64,000 nt of DNA from Ovis canadensis (taxonomy: Eukaryota; Chordata; Mammalia; Artiodactyla; Bovidae), in the NCBI RefSeq assembly GCF_042477335.2, contig NC_091254.1:99845001-99909000 (forward strand), in the 5' to 3' direction. This document shows, in pieces, positions 49,765 to 61,300 of the stretch. Positions within the stretch are counted from its first letter, which is position 1. Every line of letters begins with the position of its first letter. Below the pieces are notes generated by a model. It did no database searches. It was not told where the DNA came from and saw only the letters and a list, made by a program, of their open reading frames with translations. The position numbers and the translations under genes were made by a program.

Positions 49765-51880
49765 GTGGGCTCCCTCCCTGCCTGATTAGAGTTGTGTGCT
49801 CTCCTGAGTCTGGGTCTGTTCTAACCCGCGGAAGCGGAAATGAGACTCCAGGGACCAGCCCCAGGCCGCCTCCCATCCCCCGCTGGGAGTGTCCCTGGGA
49901 TTCAGGAAGGAGCCTCTCTGTCCTCAGAAGCCCCAAGGTGCCGTCCAGGCCGCTCAGGACTCTGCAGGGGATCTGGGAGCTGGGCTGGGGCTGGGTTGGA
50001 CGGGGTCTCCCCTCACCGGCCCTCCCAGGAAAGGCAGGCGCCCTGGGAAGAGGGGCCCAGAGGGCTTCCTGTTGCAGGGATGTTTTGACATTGACCTATC
50101 TGCTGGTTCTTTACCGGCTTCAGTGTCGCGTCCGCGGGCCCAGCCCCACAGACTCTGGAGTCCCGCACACGTCCCCAGGGTGACTGTCCCCAGCTGGGGC
50201 TCTGAAGTCCCGAGTCCAGGCAGCGTCCAGAGCACTAACCCAGCTCTGATGAGTCCCCGATGCCCCTCAGGGCCCCTTCACACCGGGCGCATGCTGGGGA
50301 GCTGTGAGAGGGGGCCCCTCCTTGAATGGTCACATCCCCAGGCCAAGCCCACCCACCTGCACCAGCTCCAGGCCCCCAACCCAAACAGTCAGGAAAGCCA
50401 GACTTGCTTCTCAGAGACACGGTCACCTCAGCGGGGCCTGTTGTGTTTCCCAAGCCATTTGCCTTTTGCGAAACCCAACAAAGCAAAGTTCCAAAGTTCC
50501 ATCCCAAGAGTCCCCAGGGGTCACCAGACAGTTTTGTAAACAGGAGATATTGCAAGTTTGGAAAAATCAGTGGGAAGAGGCTTCCCAGAAATGGTCAAAC
50601 CAGAGGGTTTGTCCCCAAGCATCCCACCTTGACCTCTTTAAAGGGAGGCCCCACAGAGAGGGCGGTGGGGGCCAGGCTGGTGTGGCGGGGGCGGGGCCTC
50701 TGGGCAGAGTAAACCCGGGTTTCTCGGACAGTGGAGTTCAGAGTCCCAAGACGGCTTGGGGACACCTGGCTCCCGTCACGCTTGCATCTCCCCGTCGGGG
50801 CTGAGCCCGTGGGTTAGTGGGCAGGGGGCTAGGCCCTGGGAAGGGAGGCCCCTGGCCACCCGCAGGCTGAGCCATCCCCACAGGAACTGGAGCGTCAGCG
50901 GGGGCTCGGGCCGCACTGTTTCGAGCATGCTCTGGGGCTCACAGGGCTGACTCTGGGCCTGGGAGGTCCTGCCTCTGGGTCTGAGTGTCTCCCTCAGGAG
51001 CGAGACGAGGCTGGTCTCAAGGTGGACCTGAGCCAGGCCTGCACCCCAGGACAGCCGGTCTGCCGGGCATCTCCGAGGAAGTCTCCTCCGAGATGGAGAG
51101 GAGCAGGAAGCTGACAGAGAGGAAACATGGGGCACAGGGTCTGACTGCCCTCCTGAGAGCGGGGCACCCTCGAGTGCACCCGCGGTCCCCATGGGGGGAC
51201 ACAGGAGCGCAGAGGGGTGCGGAGGGGCCCAGAGCCAGGGACTGGCACGTGCAGGGTCCCTGAGGCCCCCGGGGGCCGGCCTGCAGCAGGTGCAGCCCCC
51301 GCCTTCAGGGCTGCAGGGTGGGCTCCATTACAGACGGGCCCTCACGACAGCCGCCGTGCCACCCCGACCGGGCCAGAGCCCCGGGGAGGGTCGTCCTGAA
51401 GTACAGGCAGGACGCGTAGCTCTGCTCTCAGGCTGCATCGTCACGCGGGGGTGTGCCCGCCAGGACGACGCCCAGAGCGGGCTCAGCGGGGCCTCCATGG
51501 TCCTGCATCCGGGAACGGGACAGCCCGGGAAACACCCCACGTGAGAGTCTGAGGGAGACTCGGAGGGTGCAGGGCGGGGATGCCTGGGGTTCTCGCCAGG
51601 GACCTTACCAGGCGGGAACCCGACACCGGGGCGTGCGGGGACAGAAGGGGAGACCGGCAGCCAGAGAGACCCAGAGACGGGGACGGGGACGGACCGCCCG
51701 GGGTGGACTCCGGGCTGGCCGCTCTGTGCGTTTGCTGTCCCCTGGCACGGTCGGCGTCCTGCTGCCCTCGCGGTGCTGAGCGTGCTTCCCAGCACGTGTC
51801 CCCCGTGGCTCCCCGGGAGGTGGTGGTGGCCCCCCCGCCCTGGACGGAAGACCCGCAGCCCCGGCCTCCCGCCCGGCCCG
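49765..51880. other. F10-PROZ intergenic spacer
   Basis: About 2.1 kb after the F10 stop. It is GC-rich unique sequence. No AATAAA or ATTAAA is seen in the first 150 bases after the stop; ATTAGA at 49785-49790 is the closest. I recognise no SINE or gene. Confidence 0.55.
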
Positions 51881-52337
51881 GCCCCGCCCTGTGGACCCCG
51901 TGAGGCCTCCCGCCCGGCCCCGACGGTCTGCCTCGGGCCTGCCCGGGGGGCGCGCTCTGCCGGCCGCTGTGTTTAGGTCTCTCCCAGGGCAGCCCCGAGC
52001 CCGGCTCGTCCTAAGCAGCCCTGGGGCTCTGCGCTCGGCCGGCTCTCGCTCCCCGCACCAGGCAGAGGCGGCGCCTCGCCCCACCCTCGCCCGAGCGCTG
52101 ACGGCTCCCACTTCCGCCCCGCGAGCCAGCGCCGCGGCCCTCTGCCTCGGGCTTCTCCTTCTCCGTCTTTTCCCCTCTGTTTTAAACAGAGAAACGCGGG
52201 AGGGGAGCCTGCACGCAGGACCCTGGCCGCGCTGACGCCGGCGCTTCCGAGGGCGGCCTCCCTGTGCGCGGCGGGCTCCCTGCGCCCACGCGGCCGCCCT
52301 GGCGCGGAGCCCGCGGGGACTTCGGCCCACGCTGACC
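51880..52337 (+). promoter_or_regulatory. PROZ: PROZ CpG-rich 5' flank/promoter region
   Basis: The 450 bases ahead of the PROZ ATG are strongly GC-rich and keep many CpG dinucleotides (for example GCGCGCTCTGCC, GCCGCGGCCC), which points to a promoter-associated CpG island. I see no TATA box. The exact start site cannot be read by eye. Confidence 0.5.
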
Positions 52338-55300
52338 ATGGCCGGCTGCGTCCCGCCGCCGCTCGCCGTCCTGGGGCTCCTTACCCTGCTCGCCCCGCAC
52401 GCCGCCCGGCCCACAGGTGGGTGCGCTCGGGCAGCGGGTGGGTGCTCGGGGGCTTTCTCTGGGGGCCGAGGGGCCCCGGCAGGACCGGGGTGGTCCGCGC
52501 CCAGCTCCTGGTCTCAGTGCTGTTTGTGACGCGTATGTCGGAAGTAAGTGTGTCCTCTGGGGTCCCCAGGGGTCCAGACAGAGCTAGCCGCCAGGTCTGG
52601 GGCTCAGGATACGAGGGGGCACAGCTTCCGGGGAGCCCCGAGGGGACCCCAGCCCCTCCACAGCCCCTGCTCAGGGCCCCTTCCCCCCCCAACCTTCCTA
52701 TACCGCTGAACCCAAACCAGCGACCGCAGACGGGGGACCCTGGACCCCCGCCACTCATGTGGCCACGATGCCTCCCCGCAACTGGTGGCCAAAGTCACGC
52801 TGCTGGGAGTTCAAAATACACCCACCTGCACCGCTTTAGCACAGAAATCAGAACACACACTTGGTTCCTTGTGACAGTCGCGTGTGTTGAAACGGTGGTG
52901 TTCTGATCTGTCGGTTAGACTAAAATGATCATACCCTCCTCACGGCCCGCGTGGACCCAGGAAGAGACGCTCGCCCAGCCTAGGCCACCTTTGGCACTGC
53001 TCGGAGAAAAGAGACACAGTCCCTGAGGGGACAGGGCCGCTGGCAGAGAACCTCCTCCCGAGGTTCAGTCACTGCTGTCAGCCCGGGGTCTGGAACCGGC
53101 AGTAATCTTGTGTCCCGTTTGCCTCGATGGCAGAGACGTGGTCTTTCTCAAATCAGGCTCCTGTTTCAACCAAAAGGAAACCACCAACACACAGGGAAAG
53201 AAGACTGCCAAGAACCTGCAGGAAAAAGAACAGAATCAGACCCACGGAAAGCTGCTGCCAGGCAGAGGGCACAGGCTGCGTGCAGTAGAGAGACGAGGAG
53301 GAAAAGAGGCAGCGCCGCGCTCAGACAGCGTGGGAAGGAGCCGGACAGAACTTCTGGCATGGAAGCGTAGTCGCTTGACTGTTCACTTTAAAATCCATTA
53401 AGTATGGATTTTAATAGATAAAAATCCATTAAATATAAAGTGAAAGTAAATATTCACTTTAAAGTAGATTCACTTTAAAATCCATTAAGTATGGATTTTA
53501 ATATATAAAATCCATTACATATAAAGTGAAAATAAAATATTCACTTTAAAATCCATTAAACAAATGAACCAACACAAAGCATTTGGAGAAAGGTTCTCCT
53601 TCACAGCAGAATGCCAACAAGTTAGTGCAAAGGAGAACTGTAAACCTGTTATCTCACACCTAAAATGGTGATAACTGATTCAGGAGAACTACTTTACTGA
53701 TGTTGAAAACATTCGGCTAAAGACTGTTGGGGAGGCAGGACATCCGTGTCCCTAAGCATCTGCCTCACCTGTGGACACCACCTATGCAGTGTCCCCCAAA
53801 CGTCATGTTCACTCAGAACCTCAGAGTGTGACCTTTAGTTGGAAACAGGGTCTTTGCACATCATCCTCAATTAGTGACAGTGAAAGTTGCCCAGTCTGTC
53901 CTGCTCTCTGCCGCCCCATGGACTATGCGGTCCATGGCCTTTTCCAGGCCAGAATACTGCAGTGGGCAGCCGTTCCCTTCTCCAGGGGATCTTCCCAACC
54001 CAGACGTGGAACCCAGGTCTCCCGCACTGCAGGCAGATTCTTTACCAGCTGAGCCACAGGAAGCCCTGACTCCAAAGACCGCAGCCCTTATGAGAAGGTT
54101 CCACACAGTCCTCCCTGACGTGGCCCTGGCCCCCATGTTCCAGAATGGCGCTCAGAGCTCCAGCCCTCACATCTGTGTCCCAGGCAGCAGGATGGGGAGG
54201 GAGGAAACAATGGCCAAGGGCCACACCAGTTGCCTTTTTTCAAGAATGTTCCCAGGAGCTGCGGCCTGGCCCTTCTGTTCGCCACCGTTTGGCCATTCGG
54301 CCTCCCTTGGCACCAGGAGGGTCTGGTCATGCAGCCGCGTGGCCAGCCAGAAGTGGAGGGCTCTCGTCCTGGCAGAGGGCTGCCCAGAGGACACAGCCTG
54401 CTCTCCGCCCCGCCCTCTCGGGCTCCCGCCCTCCTGCTCTCAGCTCCGTCCTGCTCACCTGGCCGCCTGCGGAGGGCTGAGGCCCGGTGTCGTCAGGGGC
54501 AGGAGGAAAGGGCCACTCATGGGTCTGCACGCCCGGAGCCCGGAGTCCGGTCCCGGGCCTCAGCCCCATTCGCTGAGATGCCTGCACTCCCGTCTCGTCC
54601 TGCAGTCTTTCTTCCCGCGTCGGACGCGCACGAGCTTCTGGCCAGGTGGAGGCGAGCCGGCTCCTACCTCTTGGAAGAGCTCTTCGAGGGGCATTTGGAA
54701 AAGGAGTGCTTGGAGGAGGTCTGCGTCTACGAGGAGGCGAGAGAAGTGTTTGAAGACACCGAGTCCACTGTGCGTACCCCGCCACACACTCGCTGGCTTT
54801 CCCATCACTCTGCTGCCTCCGAGGCCTGTTCTCCCAAAGAGACTCAATTAAGGAATCTACTCACGTGCGTGGGAGGTCGATCCAACCCAGTCGTACAGAC
54901 GAGGAATCGGACACTGCAGGCAGTTGTTTCCCCAGCCTGTCAGTGGGGGTCCCGAGGGCAGCTCAGTCCCCCTAAACCCCCTAAACTCTTCCCTCAGATT
55001 CAGCAAGCTAGCACCCTGAGTAGCCGGACTCCTCACAGAGGTCCCTCAGCCTGTCAGGACTCCCAGAATTTAGTATTTTTAATAGAGATGAAATGGTTTC
55101 AGTGTACCAACAACAACACAAAAATCCTCCTTAGGACGCCTCCACAGTAAGAACACCTCTCATAACCAGCACCTTGGATCAGAAGTGACGGCACGTACGC
55201 TAAAGATCACGGCCAAGACCTCACTGGTCTGTTACCCAGAGGCTTGTCAGGGGGCAGACAGTGGGGCTGAAGTTCTGTGCGTAAATTCTCAGAACAGCAA

Positions 55301-58300
55301 AACACGTAATATGCTTTGCATGTCAAGGCAGCAATATTTAAAGTTGATTCTGAACAAATGTTGACCTGTTTCTTAAATATACATATATACATATATATAT
55401 ATATATTTTTTTTTTAGGGGGTTTCCCTCATAGCTCAGTAAAGAATCTTCCTGCAGTGCAGGAGACCTGGGTTTGATCCCTGGGTTGCAAAGATCCCCTG
55501 GAGAAGGGAATGGCAACCCACTCCAGCATTCTGGCCTGGAGAATCCCATGGACAGAGGAGCCTGGCGGACTGCAGTCCATGGGGTCCCAGAGTCGGACGC
55601 AACTTAGCGATCAAACCACCACACACATATTTTAAGGTCCATTTATTTACCCGCTTATTTTGGGCTATGGCGGGTCGTCTCGGCTGCAGGCCACACACAT
55701 ATCTTAGGGTCATTTATTTACCCTCTTCTTTTCGGCTATGGCGGGTCTTCACGACTGCAGGCCACACATATAGTTTAGGGTCCATTTATTTACCCGCTTC
55801 TTTTCGGCTATGGCGGGTCGTCACGGCTGCAGGCTTTCTCTCTTGTGGCAGGCGGGCCCCCTCTCCCTTGTGGTGCTCAGGCTTCTCGTCGCGTTGGCTC
55901 CTCTGGAGGAGCGCAGCTCTGGGCTCATGGACTCAGCAGTTGCGGCCCAAGGGCGCTAGAGCTCTGGCTCAGTAGCTGGGCACGAGGGCTTAGGTGCTCC
56001 GAGGCGCGTGGGATCTTCCTGGGCCAGGGATGGAGCCTGTGTCCTTTGCATCGGCCGGCAGACTCTTTACTGTGGGACCAGGGAAGCCTCTCTCTAATAT
56101 ATTTTTTAACTGCTTTAAAATATATTTTCTTGGATGCCCATGTATGAGAAAACTCCTCTGAAATAGACCATCTTTCATAGACTGAGAGAAGTGAAAAGTT
56201 CCTGGTGGAAGAAAAGCTGGGCTTGCGCCCTGAGGCTGCAAGCCCACTCGAGCTGTTGGGAGCTGGGGACGGTGTGTGGCTCGTGCGCTTACCTCCAGGC
56301 TTTAAGCCTGAGGGGTCTCCCACCTTTAGCTGCCCTGCCCGAACACAACGCCTCCCATACGCAATTTACAAACTTCCATCCTTGCTGAACTGGCTTATAA
56401 AACAGGAAAAGGGGTGGGAATTTCTCACATCTGCATCCGGCACTCTGCGGAGTGGGGTCCTGGAGACCACCAGGACGGGAGGCGCCCGGGAGGCCGTGGG
56501 ATCTGTGCTGCGTCTCAGCTACTGACACTCTCCCTTCCTCAAGTGGGTCACAGCAAATACACACCAAACAGGACGCGGAGCACGCGTTGGGGTGGCTGTT
56601 CAGTCCCACAGTCCTGTCCGACTCTTGCGACTCAATGGACTGCAGCCCGCCAGGCTCCTCTGGCCTCGGGATTTCCCAGCAAGAATACTGGAGATGGTTG
56701 CCATGCTCTCCTCCAGGGATCTTCCTGACCCAGGGATTAAGCCTGCCTCTCCCGCACTGCAGGCGATTCTCTACCACTGAGCCACCTGAGAAGCCCAGGA
56801 CATATATTCAGTTCAGTTCAGTCGCTCAGTCGTGTCCGACTCTTTGCGACCCCATGAATTGCAGCACGCCAGGCCTCCCTGTCCATCACCATCTCCCGGA
56901 GTCACGCATTAAAGAGGGCATTAAGTAGGTGTAGCTTCCCTGGTGGCTCAGCTGGTTAAAGAGTCTGCCTGCAAAGGGGGAGACCCGGGTTCAATCCCTG
57001 GGTTGGGAAGTTCCCCTGGAAAAGGAATGGCAACCCACTCCAGTGTTCTTGCTTAGAGAATCCCATGGAGGGAGGAGCCTACCAGACTATAGTCCATGGG
57101 GTCACAAAGAGTCGGACACGACTACGTGACTTCGCTTCACTTAAGTGAAGCAGATGTAGAGAATTTCACATTCTCGTTTCAACCAGCATTTTCCTACTAA
57201 GTGAACAGAGTCAGCATTTTCTCACCTTCAAGCTCAGCTGCAGGAGAAGGTGGGAGAACAGGTGTTTGATTTCTAACACTCTGATGTTAACTCGGACAGG
57301 ATGAATTCTGGAAGACATACATGGGTGAGTGTCCCCTCCACCCCGCCTGCCACCTCCTCTGCTTTTTGCTTTGATGGGAGGAGGCATCAACCCCGCTCTC
57401 CAGGGCTGAGAACTCGAGGCCAGAGGATTCCCAGTGTCCAGCCTTGGGCTCCTGGACTTTGACCCAAAGGAAGGGTGCCGGGCCGCGGGATGAGGGGGAA
57501 GCTCGCCCACCCCCCAGCTCCCATGGGCCTTGTGCTGATGGCCAGAGCTGGTTAAGCTGCGGAAGGCAAGGCTTGTGGGTGCTATTTGGGGACCACGGTG
57601 CCCGGGGGTCTCCAGGAGGCCTCTCGGCAAGGAGATGGATCCTAGAGGGGCAGGCGGGCAGGCTGAGCCAGGGGCGTCAGGGGGTCACCCGTGAGGGGCG
57701 TCCTCTCTGCAGGCGGCTCCCCATGTGCCTCCCAGCCTTGCCTCAACAACGGGTCCTGCCAGAACAGCATCCGCGGCTACACGTGCACCTGCGCGCCGGG
57801 CTATGAGGGCCCCAACTGTGCCTTTGGTGAGCCCCGCCCCTCCCCGGGAGCCCCCCCCCTCCCCGGGAGCCCCGCCCCTCCCCGGGACCCCCGCCCCTCC
57901 CCGGGACCCCCGCCCCTTCCCCGGACCCGCGATCCTCCCCTGGATCCTCGCCTCTCCCCGGGAACCCCGCCCCTCCCCCAAGGGCCCAGCTCCCTGGGTC
58001 ATGGGTGCGAGACCGCCCTCAGCTTCATCACCTGGTGTCCCTTAAATGTTGCGGGTTGGGGTGGCGGGGAGCGGGGGTCAAAGCAGCCAGAGACCCCTCC
58101 ATGCAGAAGTGAACTCTGCTCTCGATGTTACGGAACCTGCTCCACCGGCCTCCCTGAGAGCTCAACCGGGTGCTGGAAGGACACCCCAAGTGCAGCGCGC
58201 CAAGCAGGGGTTCCAGCTTCACCCCACATGCGTCCCCTCCTCGTCCCGACCCCCACCTCGAAGAAGCCCCTTAAGATGTCCGGCTGCCCTGGCGGGAAGT

Positions 58301-61300
58301 GAGCCCACAGAGGGGCCAGGAGGATCCTTGTGAGGGGCGCGCGGGGCTCCACGCCCGTTCGTTCCTGACCCGGAATGGAAGTGCTCACGTGAGCGTGTTT
58401 GGAATGAAAGGCCAGAGCCCCATGCTCAACGATAGCTGTTCAGTTCAGCTCAGTCGCTCAGTCGTGTCTGGCTCTTTCAACCCCATGGACTGCGGCACGC
58501 CAGGCCTCCCTGTCCATCACCAACTCCCGGAGCTCACTCAAACTCATCCATTGAGTCAGTGATGCCATCCAACCATCTCATCCTCTGTCGTCCCCTTCTC
58601 CTCCCGCCCTCAATCTTTCCCAGCATTGGGGTCTTTTCAGATGAGTCAGTTCTTCCCATCAGGTGGCCAGAGTATTGGAGTTTCAGCTTCAGCATCAGCC
58701 CTTCCAATGAATATTCAGGACTGATTTCCTTTAGGATGGACTGAAAAGGATACTTCAGAATGGCTGTTTCCGGGGTAACATTTCTGTTTTCCCCATTTTC
58801 TTTTTTAGCTAAAAACGAATGCCACCCTCTGAGGCTGGACGGGTGCCAACACTTCTGCTACCCGGGACCAGAGTCCTACACGTGCAGCTGCGCGAGGGGC
58901 CACACGCTGGGCCAAGACCGCAGGTCCTGCCTCCCCCACGGTGAGTCTCCCCCCGGCCTCCTCTGCAGCGACTCTGAAAGCCCACCTCCCCTGCTGTGGC
59001 TGGTCGGGGCTGGGGGAGCGGGCTTCCCAGCCCTCGCCAGGCTCCCTACCCGCCCCCCCACCCACCATCTCTGAGAGCAGGTACGGAATCCCACCTGCTC
59101 CGCATATACACGAAGTATCTCAACCTAACGGGCACCACAGAGCAGGCTGGGTCAGCACCGCAGTCACCCCACCGCCTGCCCTGGGGGGCTCTGACCTTTC
59201 TTTCCGTGTGGCCGCCACAATGAAGACACGTGTGCTTGCGGAACCCTCGACTCTGAGTGCTGCCCGAGGCCCCAGCGAAGCCCGCAGAACCTTCTGCCTT
59301 TCCCGTGGCAGGTAACAGAAACACGCTTTAGTCTTTTGTTAGGTTTCACCCGTCTGTCACCTCTCCTTTCTTTGATTTAGGTGAGCTGTCTAGAACCTCC
59401 ACTTCAAAGCATGTTCTCATGCTGAACTCACCGCTTCAGTGTCTTAGCAACACATGAAGTTATTATGGTGACCCTCCTCCCAAACTACTTCAAGCACTTT
59501 CTTTTACGCTCATCTGCTACTTTGACCAGTATTTTATTCTTTTCTTGCTTTTCTAGTGACTCCACAAAATAGGCACTATTTTTAGTAATCCCACCAATGT
59601 GGGTTTGGGTTTACCTACATTTTGCGTTTTCCTTGCATCCCAGGCCTCTAATACAGATCACCCCGTGCTTCCTCAGCCCTGTCGAGAGAAACACCACGTT
59701 GCCCACAGACCTGACTTAAATTTTCTAGCAGCCACGTGCCTAGAAAGCGGGTGAAGTTAATTCTGATGATGCGCTTTCTTTACCTCAGAACGTCTGCATA
59801 TTGTTTCGACACGCAATGAGTAGTTGAACCTGAGATACTTAGCTTTCCTCTTTCTGCCTGAGTCTCGGCCCTCGGACGTGTAGTACAGCGTTTCTCACTC
59901 GCCGGTGGAGCGCCAGCGCTCAGTAACCATGGCGACCACCACGTGCCAGAACGCTGTACGGGTTGCTCGAGCAACCGGGCTGCGCTCGGCCCCCTGCGCG
60001 TGCGCGTGCGCACTTTGCGGGTGCGGCGCGCGTCTCCCTCTCCTGGCGCAGACACGCGGGTCCAGCCAGGCGGAAGCCCGCGGCCGCTGTGTGGAGGCCT
60101 GGCCCAGCGACAGCCGCAGCTCAGTGACCGCCAGGACTGCAAGGGTCGAGGGAGGGGGGCTCAAGGGAGGGCCGAGCCGGGGGTGGGGCGCGGCCTCCCC
60201 GGAACTGGACCTTTGGTGCCTGCCCCCGCAAGCCCGCGCGCCCGTCGCTCACCTCTCCGCTTCTCGGCCCCACCGCCCTCCGCGCGCTGACGGGGGCTCA
60301 GTAATGGGCGGGTGCGCTGGGCTGGCTGGAGGGTGTGCGCCCCACATTCCCAACCACCGCACGGTGGGGCCCCAAAGGCTGCAAAGAGTTCTCTCTTGTC
60401 TGCTTTGGCTTTCAAAGGTAAAACTGACAAATTCCGAAGGAGAAGACTTCTGCGGGGGTGCTCTAGTACTGGACAACTTTGTGCTGACAACAGCCACATG
60501 CTCACTGCTGTGCACAAACGTTAGCGTGAAAACACGTGAGTACATTGCCATTCGGTTGGATAAGATGGCACCGGAAACAAAACTATCCTATGCAGATAGG
60601 AAAGGAAGCCCTTTACTCTAGAATTCTCGCTCTAGCTCCCCGCTGGTGAGATCACTCATACGTTCACAGCAGTGGGGACTAGCTAGCGGAATTCTGGGCA
60701 CAGCGCGCAGGCAGTGCGGAATTTGGCAGCCGAGGAACGGGGCGCTTGGTTTGACACCGAAGCGGAGCACTCAGACCTCCGTCCTTGCGCCGGGGCTGTG
60801 TTCTGAACTGCTCCACAGTGCTGCCTAGGACCCGCGAACATTGAAAGCATTTTTACCCTCCTTCCTCAGACATTTTTCAGTCAACAGGCCATCAGCCTAG
60901 AAAATGCCTCCTCAACAGGCAAGTCTGATTCACTCCGCGAGGTTCTTCCTAGTTTCTCCCGACCTTTCCAGCCTCGCTCACTGTGCCCCCGCCGCGGCCC
61001 CAGGACGCACACTTGGTTTTGTAGAGGAGTGAGGGAGAGGCCCCCGCTGCGGCACGCCGGCCCCTGGGCAGCCCGCGCAGCGCAGCGCGGGGACGCGGGG
61101 AGGCGGCGCGCGGAGCCGCCCTGAGCCCGGCCCCGCCTCCTTCCAGGCTCTGGCTTCCAGGTGCCCGTGACGGGCGTCCACGCGCACCCGAGGTTCGAGG
61201 CGGACACCGGGCACAACGACGTGGCCCTGCTGCGCCTGGCGCGGCCCGTGCGCTGCCCCGACGCCGGGCGGCCCGTCTGCACCGCCGACGCGGACTTCGC

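Noticed and set aside
56934-57150. tRNA-like A/B box segments
   Set aside because: They belong to the tRNA-derived heads of Bov-tA SINEs, not to tRNA genes; the same holds for the other SINE copies.
59905-60621. 238-codon open frame as an independent gene
   Set aside because: Its first part is CpG-rich sequence with no similarity and its last part is PROZ exon 7 plus intron; kept only as a possible alternative first exon in the findings.
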